From NCBI GenBank assembly GCA_002104895.1, contig MCFG01000254.1, positions 1-45,000 of the forward strand: a stretch of DNA of 45,000 nt, written 5' to 3'. This DNA is from Anaeromyces robustus. Its lineage: Eukaryota > Neocallimastigomycota > Neocallimastigomycetes > Neocallimastigales > Neocallimastigaceae. The notes under the pieces were generated by a model. It made no database searches. It was not told the DNA's origin and saw only the letters and a program-made list of their open reading frames with translations. Position 1 is the first letter of the stretch. The number at the start of each line of letters is the position of its first letter. This document shows positions 1-10,163 of the stretch, piece after piece. The position numbers and the translations under genes are program-made.

Positions 1-359
1 TTTAACTACAATTAATGAAACTTTAAAATCAGTTTTCTACACCAGTAATTAATCTTACTGTTAGTTTGATACTGTTTTAACTATTATTATTATTATTAAT
101 TTAATATTAAAATATATGATATTTTTCTGTAACTAAGAAAAAATAGTTATAATGACTCAGTATATATTTCATTTACATTTATTTATTGAACAATTAATAA
201 TAAATAATAAAAAATAATAAATAATAAATAATAATAAATAATAAATAATAATAATATAAATATGATAAATAGTAAATAAATAAATAAATTAATAAATAAG
301 TTAATCATAAATAATAAATAATAAATAAAAAAAATAAATAAATAATAATAATAATAATT
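1..359. other. AT-rich stretch, no gene seen
   Basis: Nearly pure A/T with (AAT)n and (AAAT)n microsatellite from about 195 to 355. No coding potential seen on either strand. Confidence 0.6.
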
Positions 360-498
360 ATATTTATGTTAATACTCTTATTCATTAAAAAAAAATTTAT
401 ATTATTTTAAATTTACAGAAGATATTTCTTTTATTTTAAAATTATATTAATAATATATTATATTTATAAAGCTATTTTAAAAAAAAATTTTTTTCAAT

Positions 499-556
<58 letters not shown>

Positions 557-1040
557 CATTTTTTCATTTAATAACCGAATTATAAACAGGAAAAATTATT
601 ATATTTATAAATAAATTAGTTAATAAGTTAAAATTTTAATACATTTAATTTATAATGTTAATATATATAATAATATTTTTTTTAAATAAATTTTTATTTT
701 TAATTTATAAAATATTATTATAATATTCAATTTTTATACAATTTTTTTGTTTATTATTTTATATATTTTTTTTTCTTTTAATAAATGAAAAAAAAAGATA
801 ATAAAAAGATGAAATATTATTTTATATTGTTTACAACAATTATAATATTCGGTTATTTAACCAACGTTACTTTTTCATAAAATGATTATTATATTATTAT
901 AATTCAGAAAGAAAAAACTGATAATAAATATGGTAATAAATGATATTAGTACTAGCAATAGTACTAATAAAATGAAAAAAAAATACAAATAAAAATAGAC
1001 TAGAAAGTAATATAAATATATTAAACATTTTGATAATTTA
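360..1040 (+). repeat. Duplicated block A, copy 1 (secreted-protein 5' region)
   Basis: This block is a diverged direct copy of about 5995-6475. Shared landmarks, in the same order, are a 'ttatgttaatact' segment followed by ATTCATTAAAAAA, then 'aaacaggaaaaattatta', then a signal-peptide-like coding segment and 'tagaaagtaatataaat'. At about 796-863 it encodes a short start-to-stop reading frame of 23 residues, beginning MKYYFILF and ending TNVTFS before TAA. That looks like a signal peptide cut by a stop. The remainder is low complexity, including a T-run of more than 55 bases near 500-556. Confidence 0.65.
796..863 (+). pseudogene. Signal-peptide exon remnant (copy 1)
   Basis: The frame ATG...TAA encodes MKYYFILFTTIIIFG followed by YLTNVTFS, a hydrophobic leader, then TAA. 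The copy near 6311-6380 reads the same through TNVTFS and also has TAA, followed in frame by NDYY. The second copy has ATA in place of the ATG. This is probably the first coding segment of the CBM18-type secreted gene whose later parts survive at 6620-7343. Whether the TAA is a true nonsense change (CAA to TAA) or marks an intron boundary cannot be decided here. Confidence 0.4.
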
Positions 1041-1044
1041 ATAA

Positions 1045-1265
1045 CATTTTTAAATCAATTTAAAACAGTCATCTGTTTCTGGATAACAATATTTTCTATT
1101 ATCTGTTTCAACAATTATAATAAGTCCCTTTAACTTTTTTCTACAAGAACTTTCTTATAAATAAAATATAATAGTATAATGATTTGAAATATGACAAAAA
1201 GGTTTAACAATTTTAGAATTTAAAGGAATAAATTCTTCATTTTTTTTGTTACAGTAGGAAAAGTA
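1045..1265 (-). repeat. Duplicated block B, copy 1 (inverted relative to 6490-6735)
   Basis: Read on the minus strand, this segment follows 6500-6735: 'aattctaaaattgttaaa', then 'aagaaagttcttgtag', then 'aaagggacttatt', then the codons for CYPETDD. It encodes a fragment KGLIIIVETDNR...CYPETDD, against KGLIVIVETGNK...CYPETDD in the other copy. Copy 1 joins directly to the small-peptide pseudogene at about 1290, so the junction is a rearrangement breakpoint. It lacks the 43-bp tandem duplication present at 6515-6600. Confidence 0.65.
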
Positions 1266-1297
1266 CCTGTAATAACATTTTCATCCATACTACTTTA

Positions 1298-1420
1298 GCA
1301 TTCAGCATGGCTTACGACAGTACCGTCACTCTTTTTACATAAACCTCTAACGCCAGGTGCACATAAAGCATAAGAAAATAACATAGAGATTAATAATAAG
1401 AGAACAAATGATTTGTCCAT
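1298..1420 (-). pseudogene. Small cysteine-rich secreted peptide, nonsense copy
   Basis: The minus-strand ATG at 1420 opens a frame MDKSFVLLLLISMLF, nearly identical to the intact gene at 3785. It includes the signal peptide and the segment KKSDGTVVSH. Where the intact gene has Trp (TGG) after the second mature cysteine, this copy has TAA, giving a 41-residue product. After the next few matching residues (SSM-D) homology stops, at the junction with block B. The promoter region, with a TATA-like ctatttatac at 1498-1507 (minus strand: gtataaatag), is preserved. Two events, nonsense and 3' truncation, make this a pseudogene unless the short product is used. Confidence 0.75.
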
Positions 1421-2150
1421 TATACTTTATTTATTAAATATATATATATATTTTATAAAAATAATTATCTCTTTTTTTTTTTTTTTTTTTCTTTGGACTA
1501 TTTATACCTTTTTTTTATTTAATAAAAACTTTTAAGACATTATAAAAAATGCTAATCTAAAATGAATTATATTTTTTATTTAATAATACAATTGATATCA
1601 ATTATATTATTAAATATATATATAATATTATTTCTTTTAAAAAAAATAATGCATTCAATTATTTTCTATTTTGTCTCATTAATATTGATTTAATTGCCGT
1701 TTTAGAAAAAAATAATTAAATAATTTATTAATATTGATTAATTTCCATTTTAGAAAAAAAATAATTTATTAATTTAACTATTATTACTGTTATGAATAGA
1801 ATATAATTTGTAATTTGTATGGTTTTTAGTAATGGTCATTAATTAAAAGACTAAAAGACTAAAAAAATAAGAAAAGAGTTATATTAAAAAATTAATAAAA
1901 TATTATAATTTTCAATCAAATGCATTCATACCTTACCATAAATGGATAAGTATCATGTTTATTTTTTGTTTTATTTTATTTAAGGTCAAGACAATAGTAG
2001 AAGAATGACAAAACAATATATAAATACATATTAATAGATATAAGTATATACAAGTTATAATAATATATAATAATATACAATACAATAATATAACATAAAT
2101 TATAAAAATATAAGATAATACAATTAAGTTATAATAATATATGTTATAAT
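1298..2150 (-). repeat. Arm C1 of a large inverted repeat
   Basis: About 850 bp matching, in inverted orientation, about 3115-3925. Landmarks read on the minus strand are 'gatacttatccatttatgg', 'caaatgcattcat'-type sequence, 'ttagattagcat', 'gataattattttta' and then the peptide gene start. The arms differ by scattered substitutions and indels. The spacer between the arms is about 965 bp. Confidence 0.75.
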
Positions 2151-2359
2151 AATATAACATTATATATAATTATATAACATAAATTATAATAATATACCAT
2201 AATATTATACTATTATATATTATTATATTCTAATATAACAACTAATAATAATAATATTTCATATTTTATAATAATATTAATAAAATATAATATTTAATAA
2301 TTATAATAAGATGAATAAATCCTATGTCTGTTTATTTTTTGTACTTGTATATTTTTTTT

Positions 2360-2560
2360 ACTACTAAGGTTAATTATAAAAATTTGATTTTTAATCTATA
2401 AATTATTAATTTTATTTTTTTTACTAAATGTTGACCTTTAAATTATTAATATTTTAAAGTGAATATTTTTAAGGCAGAAAATGTATTCAAGTAAAAATAA
2501 AAAGAATAAATAAAACACAAAACTTTAATTATCATAGTTATTCTCTATATTTAATTCACT
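2360..2560 (-). repeat. Duplicated block D, copy 1 (inverted)
   Basis: Read on the minus strand it matches about 4372-4545 on the plus strand: 'tagagaataactatga', 'attaaagttttgtgtttta', 'ttgaatacattttctgc', 'atattcactttaaa', then 'gattaaaaatcaaattt'. It lies inside the spacer of the C1/C2 inverted repeat, whereas its partner lies outside arm C2, so block order is not preserved between the copies. Confidence 0.65.
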
Positions 2561-3114
2561 AATTATAATGTAAAATTTGTATGATTTAATTAAAGGAAAT
2601 TCCAATGTAATTCTAATGAAAATGATTTAATTATTTTAAATTAATTATATTAAAATTTATAATTATTTTGTAAAAAAAAAAAAAAATTAATCATTTTATA
2701 ATGTATATATAGGATTATTATTATAAATTGTTTTGATTATTTAAATTAATAATATATTACATTAAAATTAATGTTATTAAAAATTTTTTTTGTCTTTTTT
2801 TTTCAATATATTAAAAAATTTTTTTGTATTTAAAATAAACTTAAATATAATATTAATAAATACTAAAATAAATAGTATTCTATATAAAAGAAAATTACTA
2901 GTTTTTTTCTCTATAATTTTTTATTATGGTTAAATACTATCAACAAATAATTTGTCCAACTTTAGAATTTAAAATTAATAATAAATCTTTATTTTGTGTA
3001 ATATAGACATCCATACTTAACTTTATTTATTAATAAAATAAAATAAAAAAAAAAAAAAAAAAAGAATTTTGAAAAGTTTTTAAAAATATCAAATTATTTA
3101 AAAAAATTTTTTTT

Positions 3115-3925
3115 ATTATGTTATATTATTATAATTTATGTTTATATTTATTATTGTATTATATATTATTATATATTATTAAAACTTGTATATACTTATA
3201 TACTTATATCTATTAATTTGTATTTATATATATTATAAAATAAAACAAAAAATAAATATGATACTTATCCATTTATGGTAGGGTATGAGTGCATTTGATT
3301 GAAAATTATAATATTTTATTAATTTCTTAATATTATTATTTTTTTTTTTTAGTCTTTTAATTAATGACCATTTCTAAAAACCAATCAAATTACAAATTAG
3401 ATTCTATTCATAACAGTAATAATAGTAAATTTAATAAATTATTTTTTTCTAAAATGGCAATTAAATCAATATTTATGAGACAAAATAGAAAATAATTGAA
3501 TGCACAATCAATTTTAAAGTTAATTATTAATTATTACCATTATAATTGTTATTATTTTTTTTAAAAAAAATAATATTATATATATATTTAATAATATAAT
3601 TGATATCAATTGTATTATAAAATAAAAAATATAATTCATTTTAGATTAGCATTTTCTATAATGTCTTAAAATTTTTTATTAAATAAAAAAAAAGTATAAA
3701 TAGTCCAAAGAAAAACAAAAAAAAAAGAGATAATTATTTTTATAAAAAAAATATATATATATATATTTAATAAATAAAAGTACGATGGACAAATCATTTG
3801 TTTTCTTATTATTAATCTCTACATTATTCGCTTATGCTTTATGTGTACCTGGCGTTAAAGGTTACTGTAAAAAGAGTGACGGTACTGTCGTAAGTCATGC
3901 TGGATGCTGGAGTAGTATGAATGAT
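3115..3925 (+). repeat. Arm C2 of a large inverted repeat (carries the intact peptide gene)
   Basis: Inverted partner of about 1298-2150. It carries the promoter and most of the coding sequence of the intact small peptide gene. Homology with C1 ends inside the coding sequence shortly after codon 45, so the last third of the intact gene (including four of its cysteines) has no counterpart in C1. Confidence 0.75.
3694..3703 (+). promoter_or_regulatory. TATA-like element of small peptide gene
   Basis: gtataaatag lies about 80 bases upstream of the start codon and is conserved at the equivalent place in the inverted copy (1498-1507). The flanking bases drifted more. Conservation between copies and position suggest a core promoter. 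Confidence 0.45.
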
Positions 3926-4009
3926 TGCGCCAGAGGCATATATGAAAATGGATATTGTAAAGGATACAAATGGGATTGTGTACCTTCTTACGAATGTGGA
4001 ACTTTTTAA
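3785..4009 (+). CDS. Small secreted cysteine-rich protein, unknown function
   Basis: This 74-residue protein has a clear N-terminal signal peptide (MDKSFVFLLLISTLF..., cleavage probably near residues 18-22). The mature chain is about 52-54 residues with six cysteines at 28, 41, 48, 58, 65 and 71, spaced C-x12-C-x6-C-x9-C-x6-C-x5-C, which suggests three disulfides. It is lysine/glycine/tyrosine rich and has no membrane segment. I do not recognise the family. The cysteine pattern is compatible with a small secreted effector-like or antimicrobial-like peptide, but nothing in the sequence proves a role. The start is supported by an A-rich upstream context and a TATA-like site conserved in the inverted copy. 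Coding composition is clearly higher in GC than the surroundings. Confidence 0.75.
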   Translation: MDKSFVFLLLISTLFAYALCVPGVKGYCKKSDGTVVSHAGCWSSMNDCARGIYENGYCKGYKWDCVPSYECGTF

Positions 4010-4371
4010 TTTTTTTTATGTATCTGGGGATGCATAGACAAGATATTATGTAATCTACCAATAAAGAGAACATCGCAATTCATCACTATTCTATTCTTCT
4101 TTTTTTTTTTTTTTTGAAAGAAGGATCTTCGACCAAAGTTAGTTAGACTATGGGTTCCTAGCACAATTATTAAATTTCTATAGGTAGGAGCGAATGGACT
4201 GCGGTGAATCCAATACATAAAAAAAATAAATAAATAAAAAAATAAAAAAAATAACAACAATAATAAATCATAACAAAAATGATAACAAAAATAATATTAT
4301 AAAAATAATAATAATAAAAAAAATGAATAATAATAATATTAATAATATTAATCATTCAAGAAAATAATATA
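4010..4371. other. 3' flank of small peptide gene; short higher-GC segment, no gene recognised
   Basis: The 3' flank contains 'ggggatgcatagacaag' and, after a T-run, a 95-base segment (about 4118-4212) of unusually mixed composition for this window. No tRNA arms or open coding frame were found in it. From 4215 the sequence becomes A/T-only. Confidence 0.4.
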
Positions 4372-4545
4372 GAGGTGAAATATAGAGAATAACTATGAGA
4401 ATTAAAGTTTTGTGTTTTAGTTATTCTTGAATACATTTTCTGCATTAAGAATATTCACTTTAAATTAATAATTTTAAGGTTAACTTTTAGTTAAAAAAAT
4501 ATAAAATTAATAATTTAAAGGTTAAAAATCAAATTTTAATAATTA
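4372..4545 (+). repeat. Duplicated block D, copy 2
   Basis: Plus-strand partner of 2360-2560 (inverted there). It contains 'agagaataactatgagaatt' and 'gttaaaaatcaaattt'. No coding potential. Confidence 0.6.
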
Positions 4546-5060
4546 TCCTTTTTTTTAAAGAAGAATTTTTTTAAACGAATATTTAAGATTCTTCGTTAAG
4601 ATTATTAACATAAAAATAATAAATAACAAAATAATAAAATAACAAAATAATAAAAATAATAAAAATAATAAAAATAATAAAAATAATAATAAATATATAT
4701 ATATATATATATATTTTATTTTTGTTTTTTTTTTCTATAATAATTTTATAGGTATTTTAAATAATGGGTAATGATACTAATTATAATATATATATACATT
4801 CTATATGTATAATAGTTATAATGTTTGATAATTATTGTGGTTTTGATCTTTGGTTTATTATTTCAATTTTTTTTTTCACTTTTTTCTTTTTCATATTTGT
4901 AATATTAAATAAAGAATATTAAAATCCCCATTTCTTTTATATTGTGGTGATGTATTTATAATTTAATACAGATTGGAAAATCATTCTATTAATTTTTTTT
5001 TGAATCATTATGTAATAGGAACATTAGTATATATAATATCGATATTTTTGAAAATAGAAA
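4546..5060. other. AT-rich spacer
   Basis: (AAAATAAT)n and (AT)n microsatellites occur at about 4615-4715. From 4790 to 5060 the sequence is less repetitive and may be a badly decayed upstream extension of the adjacent LINE fragment, but I cannot align it with confidence. Confidence 0.4.
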
Positions 5061-5064
5061 AATT

Positions 5065-5765
5065 GTTCATACAAAAAGGAATGGAAATGGTTGTTTAAGT
5101 GTCAGATTGAGTCTGGTACATATTCAAAATCTCCATTCTTGTTACTATCTGTGGCTCTATTGAATGATATCATGCCTATTGTCTGTAAAAGACAACATAT
5201 ATTGTTCAATAAATTCAAAACCAACTTCTCCAGGAACGTCAATGCTGATAACATAGTAGGAAAGTCTAGTAGTCCGATCCTATTACTGATCTAAGTGGAA
5301 TAGAATAGATCAATTTTACTTTAATTCTATATATAGAATTAAGGGTTAGTATGGATTTATTGTTTTTACATATTATTATCTATAATGTTTAAATGGTTTT
5401 TTATTTTTTTAGTATCATTTTTTTTTTATTATGTTTTCTTTTTCTTTTTTTTTTTTTTTTTCTATGATTCATGTATATTAATATTTAAACACAATAAGAT
5501 GATGTACGAATTGTGTGTTATATAAAAAAAGAAGAATCATTATGAATAATAATAATATATAGAGGTTAGAAGTTTAACTTCTTTCCTTTTTTTTTATTTA
5601 ATATTTTAATTTGATTAATATCTGTAATAAATTTTATTTATTTTTTGTATCTTTTATTACTTGTATTTAATTTACATTTCATGTAATATTTATGTCACAT
5701 GTATGTTTATTTTAAATTAATAATATAAATAAAGATTAATCCTAGTCTAAAAAAAAAAAAAAAAA
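5065..5765 (+). mobile_element. 5'-truncated LINE (non-LTR retrotransposon) 3' end, copy 1
   Basis: The segment begins in the last coding part of a LINE ORF. The residues LFKCQ-ESGTYSKSPFLL, IMP-VCKRQHILFNKF and SRNVNADN are shared with the larger copy at 30080-30260. Its 3'UTR has landmarks 'gatcaattttactttaatt', 'agtatggatttattg', 'gattcatgtat', 'gaagtttaacttcttt' and the terminal 'tctaaaaaaaaa' at about 5747-5767. Most of the element is missing, as expected from truncated target-primed reverse transcription. The reading frame near the end is shifted relative to copy 2. A poly(A) tail is present. Target-site duplications are not resolvable in this A/T background. Confidence 0.8.
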
Positions 5766-5867
5766 AATATATATATAATCAATATATGATATAAATATAA
5801 ATATTTAATAGTATAATATTATAATATATTCATTATAATATTATATAATACTATCGTTTATAAATAA

Positions 5868-5986
<119 letters not shown>

Positions 5987-5994
5987 AATAGTAA

Positions 5995-6475
5995 TTATAA
6001 TTATGTTAATACTATTCATTAAAAAATTTATATTATTTTAATTTACAGAAGAAATTTCTTTTGTTTTAAAATTATATGAGTAATATTTGAATAATTTTAT
6101 TTAATAATATATTTAATATTATATTTATAATATATTATATTTATGAAACTATTTAAAAAAATTTTTTTCTAATTTTTTTTTTTTTTTTTTAATAACTGAA
6201 TTATAAACAGGAAAAATTATTATATTAATAATTTTTTTTTAATAAACTTTATTTTTAATTTTAAAATATTCAATTTTTATACAATTTTTTAAAAAGATAA
6301 TAAAAAGATAAAATATTATTTAATATTATTTACAAAAACAATAATATTTGGTTATTTAACAAACGTTACTTTTTCATAAAATGATTATTATATTATTTTA
6401 ATTCAAAAAGAAAATTATAAATTAAAGTACTAGAAAGTAATATAAATATATTAAACGTTTTAATAATTTAACAAA
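5995..6475 (+). repeat. Duplicated block A, copy 2
   Basis: Direct copy of about 360-1040, shorter by loss of T-runs and A/T filler. It contains the degenerate signal-peptide segment (6311-6380), with ATA in place of ATG and the same TAA after TFS. It is followed directly by a poly(A) run and block B copy 2. Confidence 0.65.
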
Positions 6476-7343
6476 AAAAAAAAAAAAAAAAAAAAAGAAA
6501 AATGAAGAATTTATTCCTATAAATTCTAAAATTGTTAAATATTTTTGTCTTATTTCAACCTATAAATTCTAAAATTGTTAAATCTTTTTGTCTTATTTCA
6601 AATCATTATACTATTATAATTTATTTATAAGAAAGTTCTTGTAGAAAAAAAATAAAGGGACTTATTGTAATTGTTGAAACAGGTAATAAAAAATGCTGTT
6701 ATCCAGAAACAGATGATTGTTTTAAATTATATATTGGATTTAAAAATGTTATTACAGAAGGAGAAGTTACAGCATGTACTTTTAATTACGATACTGGAAA
6801 AGCTTATATAAAGGTATCTTATTCAAATTATCGAAAATGTGATAATATTCATGCTTTAGGTAAAGTGATTTGTTCAGATTCCGGATCACAAGATAAGTAT
6901 TTTATTCTTCATTTAATTTCATGTGCTACATCACTTGTTGTAAGCGTTGCTGTTATTACAATCCTAAAACATCCAGAAATTAAATATATACTAATGAATT
7001 AATGAAACAATGTTTAATTAATTTATCACTTAAAGATATACTTGGTTTATTTCAATCAAATAAAGGTAAATATGATAATGAATATAATGGTTGTACTTCC
7101 AGTTATTGTTGTAGTAAATATGTTCATTGTGGTAAAACTAATGAAGATTGTCATAATTCCAAAGGTTGTCAATCAGAATATGATGAATGTATTCAAGATA
7201 CTAAATCTAAATTAAAAGCGATTACTTCAAAATTAAAAACAATAAAGATTACAATTACAACTACAACTGTAACTACTTCTAAAAAACTAACAAGTATAAA
7301 TAAAGAAAAATGTGGAAAAGATTATGATTATCACCATTTCTAA
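6311..7343 (+). pseudogene. Decayed secreted CBM18 (chitin-binding type 1) protein
   Basis: Three collinear pieces are visible. First, a signal-peptide-like segment at 6311-6380 without ATG and ending in TAA. Second, an open frame at about 6620-7002 containing KGLIVIVETGNK, CCYPETDDCF and CTFNYDTGKAYIKV, then a hydrophobic stretch (LVVSVAVITI), ending at a TAA that overlaps the next ATG. Third, a frame at 7002-7343 (113 aa) with a hevein-like cysteine pattern C-x4-CC-x5-CG-x5-C-x4-GC-x7-C, typical of CBM18, followed by a Lys/Thr-rich tail. CBM18 modules bind chitin or GlcNAc oligomers and are abundant on fungal surfaces. The lost start, internal stop and -1 shift between pieces two and three make this a pseudogene, unless unrecognised introns repair it. 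Confidence 0.55.
6515..6600 (+). repeat. 43-bp tandem duplication
   Basis: Two adjacent copies of a unit containing 'cctataaattctaaaattg' and 'tttttgtcttatttcaa'. The inverted block B copy at 1180-1230 has only one unit, so the duplication is younger than the segment duplication. Confidence 0.7.
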
Positions 7344-7700
7344 TAGTCAATTTTTTTTTATTAGGAAAAGCATGGCATTGAATTAATTCATTTACTATTA
7401 TATCTAAATATCTTCATTATATATGTAAGAAAAGTCCATATTATCTTCATTCAATGAGATTATTTTATGCTCTTTATATATATATATATAAAGAGAAAAG
7501 AAAAATAAATATATGTAAAATATAATAAACAAAAAAAAAAAAAAAAAAAAAAAAGAATCTTTTTTTTTTCAAAATATAATTTTTTTAAATATTTAACTTT
7601 TCTTTTTTCTTATTAAGATATCATTTTATTTTATTTGTAATATTTTGGAATACATATTATTATTTTTTTTTATTTGATACTTTATTATTATTTTTTATCT
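7344..7700. other. AT-rich spacer
   Basis: Non-coding. It holds the 3' flank of the CBM18 pseudogene, a short (TA)n and a poly(A) run at 7530-7553. Confidence 0.5.
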
Positions 7701-7704
7701 TTAA

Positions 7705-7908
7705 TTTTTATCCTTTTTGCTTTTTTATTTAATTATTTGGATAAATTTTTTATCCTTTTTGCTTTTTTATTTAATTATTTGGATAAAATCTTTATCCTTT
7801 TTGCTTTTTTATTTAATTATTTGGATAAATTTTTATCCTTTTTGCTTTTTTATTTAATTATTTGGATAAATTTTTATCCTTTTTGCTTTTTTATTTAATT
7901 GTTTGGAT
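7705..7908 (+). repeat. Five-copy ~41-43-bp tandem repeat
   Basis: The unit contains 'tttttatcctttttgcttt' followed by 'tttaattatttggataaa', repeated five times with minor length changes. It happens to create an open frame repeating FILFAFLFNYLDK. I do not regard this as a gene: the frame drifts in the last copies and there is no proper start or codon structure. Confidence 0.85.
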
Positions 7909-8361
7909 AATTGACTATTTTTTTTAGTTTATATATATATATTAATTTTTAAATAATTTATTATTTATCATCATTTTTAGTCTAATGACATTATGATATT
8001 ATAATATTATAATATTTATATTATAATATTTATTATTTTAGAATTGTTTTATATATAATATTTTATATGATATGTTATAAAATATTAAAATTCTTTTCCA
8101 CTATATAAAATTTAGTAGAAGATGAAATAGAAACAATGTTATTAATTGTTATTAATATAAGAATAAAAATATAATATTGAACTTTATTTCTAACATATAA
8201 TAAAATTGTTTACTATTTACTATTTTATATTAATTATTTGATAGAACAAAAATTTTTATAATAATCCTTAATGAATCATTATTATTCATATTTATTTTTT
8301 GTTTATATTTTAACGATTTTTATTTTTTTATTAAATAATAGATATACTATTAAATGAACAC

Positions 8362-8435
<74 letters not shown>

Positions 8436-8480
8436 CTTTTGTATATATATAATAATATGTTCATTCAGTAAAAAGAATTC
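7909..8480. other. AT-rich spacer with ~70-base T tract
   Basis: No gene seen. A nearly pure T-run of about 70 bases lies at roughly 8366-8435. Relative to the minus-strand acetyltransferase that ends at 8481, it is a poly(A) tract about 45 bases after the stop codon. Confidence 0.7.
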
Positions 8481-9134
8481 TTACTCTTTTATATATTTAT
8501 CAATTATTTCTTGAGGAATATTTTTTTTATCATACATACGATCATCATTCTCGGTTATTTTACGAAGAACACGTGCTGGACTACCTACAACGATAGTATT
8601 TGGTTCAACATCTTTTGTAACTACACTACCTGCACCAACAATGGAATTATCACCAATAGTAACACCAGATAAAATTATTGCACCAGAACCAATCCAAACA
8701 TTTTTACCAATATGTATTGGTTTATTATATTGAAGTTTATTCAATCTTAATTTAGGTGAAATTGGATGTTGTGCTGTTGCTATAGTACAATTTGGACCTA
8801 TCATAGTATCATCACCAATAAAAATATCAGCATCATCAACGAAATTTGCATTGAAATTTATAAAAATATTTTTTCCAAAATGAACACGTTTTAAACCCCA
8901 ATTAGCTTTTACTGGTGGAAGAATTACTAATCCTTCTCCATAAGTACCAACAATATTTTTTAAAATTCTTTCTCGTTCTTTAAAGCCTTCAAGAGTGTCT
9001 TTGGTTTCATTATATTCATCTAAACGATGAGCCATTGTAAATTGATAATAAACAAGTTCTTCATTGTTACAATAATAAATATCACCTGAATTTAACATAT
9101 CATGATATTTTTTTTCTAAAACGTTTTCATCCAT
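8481..9134 (-). CDS. Maltose/galactoside-type O-acetyltransferase (LacA/Maa family), paralogue 1
   Basis: The 217-residue protein has a Mac-type N-terminal helical region (about 5-62, with EYNET and FKERE) followed by a left-handed beta-helix built from hexapeptide repeats (about 86-190). Key features are NFVDDADIFIGDDTMIGPN, the catalytic-type histidine H123 in TAQHP, the coil IGKNVWIGSGAIIL and the ending VVGSPARVLRKI. The family transfers acetyl from acetyl-CoA to a hydroxyl of maltose, galactosides or related sugars. The length is slightly above the usual 185-205. There are no introns, unlike the housekeeping genes in this window, and the family is mainly bacterial, so horizontal acquisition is likely. 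The ATG sits in an A-rich context. No signal peptide, so probably cytosolic. A close paralogue lies 1.0 kb upstream. The exact sugar substrate is not predictable. Confidence 0.92.
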   Translation of the reverse strand: MDENVLEKKYHDMLNSGDIYYCNNEELVYYQFTMAHRLDEYNETKDTLEGFKERERILKNIVGTYGEGLVILPPVKANWGLKRVHFGKNIFINFNANFVDDADIFIGDDTMIGPNCTIATAQHPISPKLRLNKLQYNKPIHIGKNVWIGSGAIILSGVTIGDNSIVGAGSVVTKDVEPNTIVVGSPARVLRKITENDDRMYDKKNIPQEIIDKYIKE

Positions 9135-9347
9135 TTTTTTTTTTTTTAATTTATATATTTACAATTATAATTTAATTATAATTTATATTGTTAAATTTTA
9201 AAGTTTATTTATTATAAAGTTTTTTATTATTCTTTTTCCTTTTTATTATTTTTTTAATAATAAAGTGTTTTATTATTTTTTTTCCTTTTTATTATTTTTT
9301 TTTTTATTTACAATATATTACAAATAGAGTTATATTAATTTGTCTTT

Positions 9348-9435
<88 letters not shown>

Positions 9436-10163
9436 ATAGATAATAAATAAATTAAATATACTTTATAATCTACATATTGTTCTTTTTTATTAATTTTTTT
9501 TTCTTTACAAATAATTAATAAAATAAAAGATAATATTAAGATATATTCATAAATACAATTAATATATATATATATAAATCTACTATTTTTATATAAATAT
9601 TTTGTATATATATATACATAATATATGTCATAATCTAATAATTTTTTTTATTTACAATTCTTTTTATCTTTTATTATTATTATTATTATTATTATAATTA
9701 ATATTGTTATTGTTTTATTAGTATTAGTATTTATTATTATTATTATTATTATTATTTTATTATTATTATAATTAATATTGTTATTATTGTTATTATTATT
9801 ATTATTTTGTGATTATTAATATTTCTTTAGGAATTTATTTTCCTTTACTTGATAGTTTTACTCTATTTTTATTTTTTAAATATTTTTCAAAAATCTTTTT
9901 TTAAGAAAAAATTTAATTGGAAATATTTATATATTTTATGTTTTACTCTATTTTTGTTTTTTAAATATTTATCAATTTTTTTAATTTTTTATTCTATTTT
10001 TTATTTTATTTTTGAAAACATTTATCAAGCTATTTTTTTTTTATTATTAGTATTTATTAGTACCTTTTTTTTTCCTTAATCTATAGGATACTCCATTTTT
10101 TTTTCAAAATATATTTTTTTTTTTTTTGGAAATTTTTATTATATATTTTTTTTCTTCACTCTT
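9135..10163. other. Intergenic AT-rich region between the two acetyltransferases
   Basis: It contains (AAAT)n at about 9352-9438, (ATT)n at 9670-9810 and T-rich sequence at 9840-10080. The open T-rich frame near 9849-10079 encodes almost only F/L/I/Y/K and is taken as chance. Confidence 0.75.

Noticed and set aside
4118-4212. Possible tRNA or small RNA in the mixed-composition segment after the peptide gene
   Set aside because: Contains 'gatcttcgacc' but no acceptor, D, anticodon and T arms can be paired into a cloverleaf.
7674-7898. Open frame across the 42-bp tandem repeat
   Set aside because: Starts at TTG, follows the repeat and drifts out of period at the end. Treated as a repeat.
9849-10079. 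F/L/I/Y-rich plus-strand frame between the acetyltransferases
   Set aside because: T-rich low-complexity DNA, non-ATG start, no domain or signal.
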